A stretch of 64,000 bases of DNA from Wielerella bovis (GTDB lineage Bacteria > Pseudomonadota > Gammaproteobacteria > Burkholderiales > Neisseriaceae). Positions 39,557 to 47,427 of the stretch are shown piece by piece. The stretch covers positions 682,001 through 746,000 of the forward strand of contig NZ_CP092361.1 of assembly GCF_022354465.1 (NCBI RefSeq), in the 5' to 3' direction. The notes below the pieces were generated by a model. The model had not been told where the DNA came from. It was given only the letters and a program-made list of their open reading frames with translations, and did no database searches. Position numbers and translations under genes: made by a program. The first letter of the stretch is position 1. Each line of letters begins with the position of its first letter.

Positions 39557-39655
39557 TTTCAGGCTGCCTACGTTTGTTAAGGCAGCCTGAAAGTATAATT
39601 TTGTTTATTTTTAATTTATTTATTTTTCAGGCTGCATGATTAAGGCAGCCTGAAA
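39557..39655 (+). other. Two DUS hairpins between mtrD and mtrE
   Basis: The first pair is TTTTCAGGCTGCCTACG with AAGGCAGCCTGAAAG (39557-39594). The second is TTTTTCAGGCTGCATG with AAGGCAGCCTGAAAATG (39624-39657), whose last bases form the first possible mtrE ATG. Either may reduce read-through from mtrD into mtrE. Confidence 0.6.
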
Positions 39656-39670
39656 ATGAAAGCATACATT

Positions 39671-41239
39671 ATGACAATGTTTAAACACACCATAACCGCA
39701 ATCAGCATCAGCATTGCATTATCTGCATGTAATCTTGCCCCTAAATATGAGCAACCTAATATTGAATTGCCATCAACAACATTCAAATATGATGTACAAC
39801 AAACTGAAATGGAAAGTATTCAGGCTGCCTCATTGGGTTGGAAAGATTATTTTGCCGACCCTCGTTTACACGCATTGATTGAATTGGCAATTCAAAACAA
39901 CACCGATTTGCGTACCGCTAATTTAAATGTGGAAAAATTCCGCACACAATATGCCATTTCACGCAATGCATTGTTGCCCAGCGTAGGCGGTAATGCAGGT
40001 GTAAGTCGCAGCCGTGGTGCACAAAGCGAAAATTACAGTATCGGTTTGGGTATTTCCAGTTTTGAATTGGATTTATGGGGCAATGTCCGCAACAGTAAAG
40101 AAGCTGCATTGGAAGCATATCTTGCCCAAGCATCCACACGCGATGCCACTCATTTGAGCATTATTTCCAGCGTTGCCAAAGCCTATTTCAACGAGCAAGC
40201 AGCACAAGCATCTATGAATTTGGCAGAACGCACCTTGCGTACACGCCAAGAAACCTATCGCTTGGCACAACTGCGCCACAAAGCAGGCGTGATTTCCAAA
40301 TTGCAATTATTGGAACAAGAAAGCCTGATTGAAAGCGCGAAATCCAATTATGCAGAGGCTGTCAATTCGAGAGAACAAGCGCGTAACGCATTGGAATTAT
40401 TGATTAGCCAAGCCATTCCCGAAGATTTGCCTAAACCATTGGCATTGGATAAACAGTTCCGCATTCGTAATTTACCCGCAGGCTTGTCATCAGATTTATT
40501 GCATAATCGCCCTGACATCATTGCCGCAGAACACAGCCTGAAAGCTGCCAATGCTAATATCGGTGCAGCGCGTGCCGCTTATTTCCCACGCATTAGCTTA
40601 ACAAGCACATTGGGTTTTGCTCATCCACAATTAAGCAATTTGTTTGAATCTGCCAATAAGTCATGGAACTATGGTGCAAATGCTTCCATGCCGATTTTTG
40701 ACTGGGGTTCAACCACCAAAAATGTAGAATTAAGCAAAATTGCCCAAGAAAAAGCTCTTGTTGAGTATGAGGCTGCTATTGAAAGCGCATTCCGTGATGT
40801 ATCCAACGCATTGGTTGCACGCGCAGCATTAAATAGCCAATATGAAAGCAATGTGGCACAAAATCGTGCAGCCGCTGAACGTTTGCGTTTGACACGCTTG
40901 CGTTATCAACATGGTGTGTCCAGTTCATTGGATTTATTGGATGCCGAACGCAGTAGCTATGCTGCTGAAAGCGACGTATTGCGAAACCAATTGAGTTTGC
41001 TGGAAAACTTGGCAGATTTGTACAAAGTATTGGGCGGCGGTTTGAAACGCCACACCAGCGATGATATAACTGTTCCCGAACAAATGGATGCCGAACGCAG
41101 TGAACGCAAAACCAATGCAGTGCGTGAATTGAAAGATGCAGTTAGCGATGGTGTGAGCCATATTAAATCGGATAGCAAAAAAGTGCGTGCTACGGCTCGT
41201 GAAGTGATACAAGATACCCGAGAGGCACTCCGTAACTAA
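39671..41239 (+). CDS. mtrE: Outer-membrane efflux channel MtrE
   Basis: From the ATG at 39671 (MTMFKHTITA; an ATG at 39656 is possible) the protein has 522 residues with the lipobox LSAC, cysteine 20. It is a TolC-family trimer channel: two internally similar halves with LGWKDYFADPRLHALIELAI and LPAGLSSDLLHNRPDIIAAE, and the end DLYKVLGGGLKR. Known MtrE ends about there, near 467 residues. This one continues for about 60 charged residues (VRELKDAVSDGVSHIKSDSK and more), an extension that should lie in the periplasm. Confidence 0.93.
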   Translation: MTMFKHTITAISISIALSACNLAPKYEQPNIELPSTTFKYDVQQTEMESIQAASLGWKDYFADPRLHALIELAIQNNTDLRTANLNVEKFRTQYAISRNALLPSVGGNAGVSRSRGAQSENYSIGLGISSFELDLWGNVRNSKEAALEAYLAQASTRDATHLSIISSVAKAYFNEQAAQASMNLAERTLRTRQETYRLAQLRHKAGVISKLQLLEQESLIESAKSNYAEAVNSREQARNALELLISQAIPEDLPKPLALDKQFRIRNLPAGLSSDLLHNRPDIIAAEHSLKAANANIGAARAAYFPRISLTSTLGFAHPQLSNLFESANKSWNYGANASMPIFDWGSTTKNVELSKIAQEKALVEYEAAIESAFRDVSNALVARAALNSQYESNVAQNRAAAERLRLTRLRYQHGVSSSLDLLDAERSSYAAESDVLRNQLSLLENLADLYKVLGGGLKRHTSDDITVPEQMDAERSERKTNAVRELKDAVSDGVSHIKSDSKKVRATAREVIQDTREALRN

Positions 41240-41252
41240 TTGGTATTTGAAA

Positions 41253-41293
41253 AAGGCAGCCTGAAAAAAATCATTTTCAGGCTGCCTTTCTTT
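41253..41293 (+). terminator. Terminator of the mtr operon (DUS pair)
   Basis: AAAAAGGCAGCCTGAAAA and TTTTCAGGCTGCCTTTCTTTTT form a stem followed by a T-rich run, 14 bases after the mtrE stop. Confidence 0.75.
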
Positions 41294-41438
41294 TTGCAGC
41301 CAAGCGGATAACTGTTACAATAGCTAAATTTTAATCAAACTATTTTTCAGGCTGCTTTTGTCGTTTTATTCTTAACAAATAATACAAAATAATCATTTTT
41401 TCCTATTTTCAGGCAGCCTGAAAAAAAACACATATATC

Positions 41439-42698
41439 ATGAAATCATTTATTCAACCTCGTACCCCTAACTATTATGCCCGCAATAAGCAATCTTCCAC
41501 GTTTTTGGAGCGATTGTTAGACCGTAACTTATTGAAAAATGGTGATACTTACGACAAAACATTTGTTTGGTTGTTGCTGTGTTTGCTGTGTTTTGGTTTG
41601 GTGATGGTGTATTCAGCATCGGGTGCACAGGCAGGGTTGCATAAATTTGATAATCGCGCTTACTTTTTGATTAAACAAGCCCAATTTGCCTTATTGGGTT
41701 TAACCTGTTCGCTGATTTTTATGCGCGTTCCCTTGTGGCGATGGCAGCGATGGACAAAATATTTGCTTGGCTTAACCTTGTTTGTCTTGATATTTTTGCC
41801 CTTTGTCGGAGAAGAAGTCAATGGCGCACGGCGTTGGCTCAACACGCCATTTGGTTTTAAAGTGCAGCCCAGCGAAATTTTCAAGTTGGTCACCATTATG
41901 TATATGGCGGATTTCTTTAAACGCCGCGTAGATGTGTTGCACGATTTTCGCCGCGTGGTGATGGTTGGTATCCCGATTGCCGCAGGTGCCGCGTTTGTGT
42001 TATTAACGCGCGACTTGGGTTCCATGATGGTGATTTTGGGCATATTTTTGTGCTTGCTGTTTTTGGCAAATATGCCGATGAAATGGTTTTGGAGTGCGGT
42101 GGGTGTATCGATTGCAACGGTGGGTTTGGTTATTGTGTCGTCTGAATTCCGTATGCGCCGTATCAGTGTGATGTGGCAGCCATGGAAAGACCCAACAGGT
42201 ACAGGTTATCAAGGTTTAGGTTCGTTGTTGTCTATGGAACGCGGTGGTTTATTTGGCGAAGGTTTGGGCAATGCAATTTTCAAACGCGGTTTTCTACCCG
42301 AAGCGCATACCGATTTTATTTTGGCGGTAATTGGCGAAGAGCTTGGATTGATAACAGTTGCTTCATTGGTATTTGTCTATGTTTGGATTATTTGGCGTGC
42401 ATTTTCCATTGGTAAACAAGCGCGAGATTTGGAATTACATTTCAATTCATTTATTGCGGTTGGGATTGGCGTTTGGGTGGCAGCGCAGAGTTTCATCAAC
42501 ATTGGTGTGAATATTAGTTTATTGCCAAATAAGGGTTTAACGCTGCCATTGGTGTCGTATGGTGGCTCATCATTGGTGATTATGTTGGTGGCATTTACCA
42601 TGTTGTTGCGTGTAGATTACGAAAATCGCCGCGTGTTGCGTGGTTTCTGCGTAACCGACCCGCGTGAAAAAATGAAGAAAGATGAAAAAAATGAGTGA
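41439..42698 (+). CDS. ftsW: Septal peptidoglycan glycosyltransferase FtsW
   Basis: 419 residues, SEDS family, ten membrane helices. It polymerises lipid II at the division septum. GLVMVYSASGAQAG, GEEVNGARRWLNTPFGFKVQ, the catalytic-loop region EAHTDFILAVIGEELG, and LPLVSYGGSSLVIMLVAFTM are family motifs. The pairing with murG identifies it as FtsW rather than RodA. It overlaps the murG start. Confidence 0.93.
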   Translation: MKSFIQPRTPNYYARNKQSSTFLERLLDRNLLKNGDTYDKTFVWLLLCLLCFGLVMVYSASGAQAGLHKFDNRAYFLIKQAQFALLGLTCSLIFMRVPLWRWQRWTKYLLGLTLFVLIFLPFVGEEVNGARRWLNTPFGFKVQPSEIFKLVTIMYMADFFKRRVDVLHDFRRVVMVGIPIAAGAAFVLLTRDLGSMMVILGIFLCLLFLANMPMKWFWSAVGVSIATVGLVIVSSEFRMRRISVMWQPWKDPTGTGYQGLGSLLSMERGGLFGEGLGNAIFKRGFLPEAHTDFILAVIGEELGLITVASLVFVYVWIIWRAFSIGKQARDLELHFNSFIAVGIGVWVAAQSFINIGVNISLLPNKGLTLPLVSYGGSSLVIMLVAFTMLLRVDYENRRVLRGFCVTDPREKMKKDEKNE

Positions 42699-43767
42699 GC
42701 AAAAAACATTTTTATTGATGGCTGGTGGTACGGGCGGACATATTTTTCCTGCGTTGGCGGTGGCGCAATCTTTGCAGCAACGCGGACACAAAGTCGTGTG
42801 GTTGGGCAGCGTGGGCAGCATGGAAGAACGTCTGGTGCCACAACACAATATTCCTTTAGAATTGATTGCGATGAAAGGTGTGCGTGGCAAAGGTTTGTTG
42901 CGCAAATTGAGTTTGCCGTTTATGTTATGGCAAAGTGTTCAGGCTGCCAAAGATATTATTCAAAAACATCAGATTAGCGCGGTAATTGGTTTTGGCGGAT
43001 TTGTAACGTTCCCTGGTGGATTGGCGGCGAAAATATTGGGCGTGCCGATTGTGGTGCATGAGCAAAATGCGGTTGCTGGCATGGCAAACAAGCATTTGGC
43101 AAAATGGGCGGCGCGTGTGTTGTACGCTTTTCCGAAAGCGTTTTCACAATATCCCGATGGTTTGGTGGGCAATCCTGTACGAGCGGAAATTACAGCTTTA
43201 CCTACGCCAGAAATGCGTTTTGCTGAACGTTCAGGCAGCCTGAAAATTGTGGTGGTTGGCGGTAGTTTAGGGGCACAAGTGTTGAATCAAATTGTGCCAG
43301 CAGCGATGGCGATGCTGCCTGAAAATGAACGTCCACAAATTGTGCATCAATCAGGGCGCGGCAATTTGGAGACTTTGCAGGCTGCGTATCAAAAAATGGG
43401 TGTCAATGCGGAATGTGTGGAATTTGTGCATGATATGGTTTCGGTGTACCGCGATGCTGATGTGTTGATTTGTCGTGCTGGTGCACTGACGATTGCGGAA
43501 TTAACGGCGGCTGGTGTTGGTGCGTTGCTCGTGCCGTTTCCCTATGCGGTGGACGACCATCAAACGGCAAATGCGCGTTATATGGTAGCGGCGGAAGCGG
43601 GTTTGTTGTTGCCGCAAAGTCAGTTGAACGCGGATAATTTGGCGCAAATCATTGGTGGTTTAACGCGTGAACAATGTTTGCAATGGGCGAAAAATGCGCG
43701 TTCTTTGGCGTTGCCAGATAGCGCGGACGATGTGGCAGAAATTGTGTTGCAAGTGGCAAAATCGTGA
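42691..43767 (+). CDS. murG: UDP-GlcNAc lipid I transferase MurG
   Basis: The start is either 42691 (MSEQKTFLLMAGGTGGH) or three codons earlier at 42682; both overlap ftsW. About 358 residues. MurG adds GlcNAc to lipid I on the inner face of the membrane. The nucleotide-binding GGTGGHIFPALAVA loop is at the start, with GFGGFVTFPGGLAA and CRAGALTIAELTAAGVGALL later. In the usual division cluster murC and ddl follow; here a DUS hairpin ends the unit. Confidence 0.95.
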   Translation: MSEQKTFLLMAGGTGGHIFPALAVAQSLQQRGHKVVWLGSVGSMEERLVPQHNIPLELIAMKGVRGKGLLRKLSLPFMLWQSVQAAKDIIQKHQISAVIGFGGFVTFPGGLAAKILGVPIVVHEQNAVAGMANKHLAKWAARVLYAFPKAFSQYPDGLVGNPVRAEITALPTPEMRFAERSGSLKIVVVGGSLGAQVLNQIVPAAMAMLPENERPQIVHQSGRGNLETLQAAYQKMGVNAECVEFVHDMVSVYRDADVLICRAGALTIAELTAAGVGALLVPFPYAVDDHQTANARYMVAAEAGLLLPQSQLNADNLAQIIGGLTREQCLQWAKNARSLALPDSADDVAEIVLQVAKS

Positions 43768-43770
43768 TAA

Positions 43771-43823
43771 AAGGCAGCCTGAAAACGAATATTTTGTAGA
43801 AATAGGTTTTCAGGCTGCCTACG
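43771..43823 (+). terminator. Terminator after murG (DUS pair)
   Basis: AAAAGGCAGCCTGAAAACG and GGTTTTCAGGCTGCCTACG, opposed across about 20 bases, follow directly on the murG stop. Confidence 0.65.
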
Positions 43824-43856
43824 TTTTTATAAATTAATGTTTTTTATGATATTTAA

Positions 43857-43955
43857 TATAGTCGTTTAAAATAAATACTATGGTATTGTCAGCTTCCTTA
43901 ATGTATTTGGTGTATGCGGCTGTTGCCTTGTCTGTGTTAATTTGAAATGACTATA
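43857..43955. repeat. Correia-like element, second terminal subtype
   Basis: Left end TATAGTCGTTTAAAATAAAT, right end TTAATTTGAAATGACTATA; the core (TATGCGGCTGTTGCCTTGTC) is degenerate. Confidence 0.75.
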
Positions 43956-43972
43956 TTTCCGTAGAACAAAAA

Positions 43973-44045
43973 ATGTTGGATATAAGTATTCTACCAACTC
44001 GTTTTTTGAAGATTGAGTATTTTATTTCAGGCAGCCTGAAAACCA
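43973..44045. repeat. Partial second-family MITE-like repeat
   Basis: GTTGGATATAAGTATTCTACCAACTC followed by a DUS matches only the right half of the repeat at 2101-2214. It lies directly before the ppx ribosome site. Confidence 0.45.
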
Positions 44046-44064
44046 GCCAAACAAAGGATAAAAT

Positions 44065-45561
44065 ATGAATACGTTCCCTATGCTCGCAACGGTGGATTTA
44101 GGTTCAAACAGCTTTCGTTTGCAAATTTGCCATAATCACAACGGACAACCCCAAGTGATTGAAAATATCAAATACATGGTGCGTCTGGCGAGTGGTTTGG
44201 ATGAAAACAAATATTTGGATGAAGCCAGTCAGCAACGTGCTTTGGAATGTTTGGCGCAATTTGGCGAGCGTTTGCGTGGTTTTGAGACGAAAGATGTGCG
44301 CGCGGTGGCAACCAATACTTTTCGTGTTGCCAAAAATATTGGCGAATTTCTGCCGCGTGCTGAAGCTGCTTTGGGTTTTCCGATAGAAGTGGTTGCTGGG
44401 CGTGAAGAAGCACGTTTAATTTACACAGGCGTGATGCACACTTATGCCAACAATGGACAAAAATTGCTGGTGGTGGATATTGGTGGCGGTTCAACCGAAT
44501 TTATTTTGGGCAGTACGCCGATTCCCACGCACACTGAAAGTTTGCCACTAGGTTGTATCACTTACTCGGCGCGTTTTTTTAGTGAAAAAATCACACAAAA
44601 AAGTTTTCAGGCTGCCATTAATGCCGCACGAAGTGAAATTCAGCGTATCAGTAAAGAATATAAACATCAAGGCTGGGACGTAGCATTGGGCACATCGGGA
44701 ACAGCCAAATCCATTGCAGCGGTTATTGGTGCGCAAGATATGGGTGGACGAATCACACTGGCAGCTATGCGAGTGTTGGCAGATAAAATTATTGCGGCAG
44801 GTAATGTTAAAAAAGCCAAATTTGAAGGGTTAAAACCTGACCGTGTTGATGTGTTCGTTGGTGGCTTGGCAGTAATGATAGCGGCATTTGAAGAATTGGA
44901 TATTTCGGGCATGGCGTTTAACGAAGCTGCTTTGCGCGATGGTGTATTCTTTGAAATGATTGGGCGCAATGCGCATGAAGATTTGCGTGAACAAACGGCG
45001 GAACAATTCCAAAAACGTTATCATGTTGGTAAAAATCAAGCAGAACGCGTAAGCAAATTGGCACTACAATTCTTGCATGATTTGGCACAAAATGCCACCG
45101 TGCAAGAATTAACATACTGGTCAGATTATGTGCGTTGGGCAGCTATGTTGCACGAAATTGGTGTCAGCATCGCGCATACGGCGTATCACAAACACACAGC
45201 GTATATTTTGGCAAATGCGGATATGCCGGGATTTTCTCGGCAAGAACAAGAATTGTTGTCGTTGTTGGCTTTGGGGCAGCGTGGAGAAATCAAGAAAATG
45301 GCAGATGTGTTGGGCAATGATGTGATGCGCTGGCATGCAGTATTGGCGTTGCGTTTAGCCGTTTTGTTTTACCGTGCGCGTTTACCTATGGATTTGCCGC
45401 CTTATACGCTGTTGCAATATTTTGCTGATGAACAGAAATATTCATTGCGGATTGCCAAAGATTGGTTGGATGATGAACACCCATTGATTTCAGCGGCATT
45501 AAAAGATGAACGAGAACAATGGGGAAAAATTGGACGCGTGTTTTGGGTAGAAAAAATCTGA
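44065..45561 (+). CDS. ppx: Exopolyphosphatase (Ppx/GppA family)
   Basis: 498 residues, typical of Ppx. It splits phosphate from polyphosphate chains or pppGpp in the cytoplasm. The phosphate loops are visible: DLGSNSFRLQI near residue 11 and VVDIGGGSTEFILG near 140; GTSGTAKSIAAV follows. The C-terminal half is the HD-like helical domain (YVRWAAMLHEIGVSIAHTAY) found in Ppx and GppA. Which substrate dominates cannot be told from sequence. AAGGA precedes the ATG. Confidence 0.9.
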   Translation: MNTFPMLATVDLGSNSFRLQICHNHNGQPQVIENIKYMVRLASGLDENKYLDEASQQRALECLAQFGERLRGFETKDVRAVATNTFRVAKNIGEFLPRAEAALGFPIEVVAGREEARLIYTGVMHTYANNGQKLLVVDIGGGSTEFILGSTPIPTHTESLPLGCITYSARFFSEKITQKSFQAAINAARSEIQRISKEYKHQGWDVALGTSGTAKSIAAVIGAQDMGGRITLAAMRVLADKIIAAGNVKKAKFEGLKPDRVDVFVGGLAVMIAAFEELDISGMAFNEAALRDGVFFEMIGRNAHEDLREQTAEQFQKRYHVGKNQAERVSKLALQFLHDLAQNATVQELTYWSDYVRWAAMLHEIGVSIAHTAYHKHTAYILANADMPGFSRQEQELLSLLALGQRGEIKKMADVLGNDVMRWHAVLALRLAVLFYRARLPMDLPPYTLLQYFADEQKYSLRIAKDWLDDEHPLISAALKDEREQWGKIGRVFWVEKI

Positions 45562-45669
45562 TTGTATGTTTTCAGGCTGCCTTTATTGTTTTTTTATGAT
45601 AAATATATGATTATTTGTAATTTAAACAATAAATCGCGTTATAATTCTTGTTTCATTATGGGGAAATAC

Positions 45670-46017
45670 ATGAATAAAAATATTTTCAGGCTGCCTACAG
45701 TAGCGTTATTGTGCATAATGTTACAAGGTTGTGCTATTGGTGCAGCAGCAGATTTAGCGGCAACAACGGTTTTAACGGCAGGTAAATTAGCGGTTAAAGG
45801 GACGGGAGCAGTTATTGGTGCGATGATTCCTGATGGTGATGACGATGATGATAAACGTAAGCAAAGTCGCAGAAAATCAGAGGTGCAAGCAGCAACAACG
45901 CATCAACCAGTTGTGCAAACTTTGCCACAATCTCAACCTATTTATCATGAAATGGATTATACGGTAACGCAGCCGCAGTATGAAATACAACAGCTATATT
46001 ATTGGGATGAAGATTAA
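45670..46017 (+). CDS. Small lipoprotein with acidic repeat
   Basis: The ATG at 45670 has GGGGA upstream and gives 115 residues; the frame is open further up but without signal character. The signal peptide ends in LQGC, with the cysteine at residue 21. An alanine-rich helix (AADLAATTVLTAGKLAVKGT) and a run of five aspartates (IPDGDDDDDKRKQ) follow, then a Gln/Thr-rich tail. I recall similar short lipoproteins with this Asp run in other gammaproteobacteria and betaproteobacteria, without known function. A DUS encodes the FRLPT residues of the signal peptide. Confidence 0.75.
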   Translation: MNKNIFRLPTVALLCIMLQGCAIGAAADLAATTVLTAGKLAVKGTGAVIGAMIPDGDDDDDKRKQSRRKSEVQAATTHQPVVQTLPQSQPIYHEMDYTVTQPQYEIQQLYYWDED

Positions 46018-46035
46018 AAGTAGACATCAACTATA

Positions 46036-46083
46036 AAAGGCAGCCTGAAAATGAAATAATCGTTTTCAGGCTGCCTTTTATAG
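46036..46083 (+). terminator. DUS inverted pair after the small lipoprotein
   Basis: ATAAAAGGCAGCCTGAAAAT and CGTTTTCAGGCTGCCTTTTA form a stem with outer A/T pairing, overlapping the start of the next repeat. Confidence 0.65.
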
Positions 46084-46176
46084 TTGTTTAAAATAAAAAT
46101 ATAGTGAATTCACTATACTATGTTGTGTACACGGTGGTCGCTGTCGCCTTGTCTTATTTCTATTTTACATGACCAT
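46079..46176. repeat. Correia-like element, second subtype, with palindromic scar
   Basis: Left end TATAGTTGTTTAAAATAAAA, right part CGGTGGTCGCTGTCGCCTTG and TTTCTATTTTACATGACCAT. Inside it, 46100-46117 is the perfect palindrome TATAGTGAATTCACTATA, which equals the two ends of a first-subtype element joined without any core. Confidence 0.75.
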
Positions 46177-46298
46177 AATAATCGTAATTTTTGTAAGGAA
46201 AAAAGAGTTTCAGTCAAGCGTTATTTGTGGTATAGTCTGTTAAAATAAGAAAATTAAATGTGTTTTTTAGTTAATTTTTAATTTGAAAGGAAGAAAGT

Positions 46299-47105
46299 AT
46301 GAAATTAAATCACTTTGTTGTGTTGGGCTGCGTATCTTTGATATTGGCCGCATGTGGTGGTTCAGGTGGTTCATCGGGTAGCAATCAAACGGCTAGTGCA
46401 ACATCCGATTCGGCTTCGGGTAGTGTCAAAGTATTGAAAGTAGGTACAGATGCCAGCTTTGCTCCCTTTGAGTCCATGAACGAAAAACAAGAAATTTATG
46501 GCTTTGACATTGATTTGTTAAATGAAATGGCAAAAGTTGGTGGTTTCAAATTGGAATTTAAACACACTCCTTGGGACGGTATTTTCGCTTCTTTGAATAA
46601 TCGTGATGTAGATATTGTGGCTTCTGCGGTTACTATTACTGACGAACGCAAAAACACTATGGATTTTACTGACTCATACTATAAAATCACACAAGTTGTG
46701 ATGGTTTCACCTAATAAAGATGTGAAAACAGTAGAGGATTTAACCAAATTAACTCGAGTAGGCGTGGTAGCAGGTCAAACTGGTGATTTTGCTGCACAGA
46801 AAATTTTTGGTGCAACCAGCAATCAAATTGCTCGATTTGACTCATTACCTTTGTTGATTAAAGAAGTAGAAAACAGCGGTTTAGATGCCGCAATTAGCGA
46901 CAGTGCGGTGATTGCACATCATATTAAAAATAATGCGGGCAAGGGATTTACTATGGTATCTATCCCTGATTTTGAAGAAGAAAATTATGGTTTTGCAGTG
47001 CGTAAAGGTGACACGGAAACTTTAAATTTGCTGAATCAATCCCTGAAAACTGTGCGTGAAAATGGTACTTATGCTGAAATTGAGAAAAAATATTTTGCTC
47101 AATAA
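46299..47105 (+). CDS. Amino-acid ABC transporter substrate-binding lipoprotein (family 3), second copy
   Basis: 268 residues, lipobox LAAC with cysteine 19, and a Ser/Gly-rich linker after it. It is a paralogue of the protein at 1121-1918: the two share long identical stretches (VTITDERK, TMDFT, QKIFGATS, SDSAVI, RKGDTETLN) along the whole binding domain. VGTDASFAPFESMNEKQEIY begins the ligand domain. AGGAAG precedes the ATG, and a strong intrinsic terminator follows, so the gene is transcribed alone. No permease or ATPase is nearby; it may feed the same transporter as its paralogue. Confidence 0.88.
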   Translation: MKLNHFVVLGCVSLILAACGGSGGSSGSNQTASATSDSASGSVKVLKVGTDASFAPFESMNEKQEIYGFDIDLLNEMAKVGGFKLEFKHTPWDGIFASLNNRDVDIVASAVTITDERKNTMDFTDSYYKITQVVMVSPNKDVKTVEDLTKLTRVGVVAGQTGDFAAQKIFGATSNQIARFDSLPLLIKEVENSGLDAAISDSAVIAHHIKNNAGKGFTMVSIPDFEEENYGFAVRKGDTETLNLLNQSLKTVRENGTYAEIEKKYFAQ

Positions 47106-47155
47106 TTAATAGCTTGTTTTGTCACCATTGCTTGTGTATGAAAAGTGTGGTGTAA

Positions 47156-47192
47156 AAATACCGTTTGAATGTTGATTCAAACGGTATTTTTT
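47156..47192 (+). terminator. Intrinsic terminator
   Basis: AAATACCGTTTGAAT and ATTCAAACGGTATTT form a perfect 15-bp stem with a 4-base loop, followed by a T run (47156-47191). It contains no DUS, unlike most terminators here. Confidence 0.88.
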
Positions 47193-47356
47193 ATAGTGGA
47201 TTCAATTTAAATCAGGGCAAGGCAACAGCGACCGCCGTGTACACATAGTATAGTAAATTCAATTTAAACCAGTACAGCGTTGCCAGCTCCCTTATGTACT
47301 AGGTTGTACACGGCGGTCGCTGTTGCCTTGTCCTGATTTAAATTGAATCCACTATA
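47192..47356. repeat. Correia-like elements, half copy plus full copy, inverted
   Basis: 47192-47248 is the left half of one element (TATAGTGGATTCAATTTAAA to CGCCGTGTACACATAG). 47249-47356 is a complete element in the opposite orientation. The half copy is nearly the reverse complement of 47300-47356, so the whole region can fold into one long hairpin. Confidence 0.85.
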
Positions 47357-47427
47357 TTTACAAATAGCTATAATCATTTTTTTTGTATCAAATACAATAT
47401 GTATATATGATGATTAACATACTGTAT

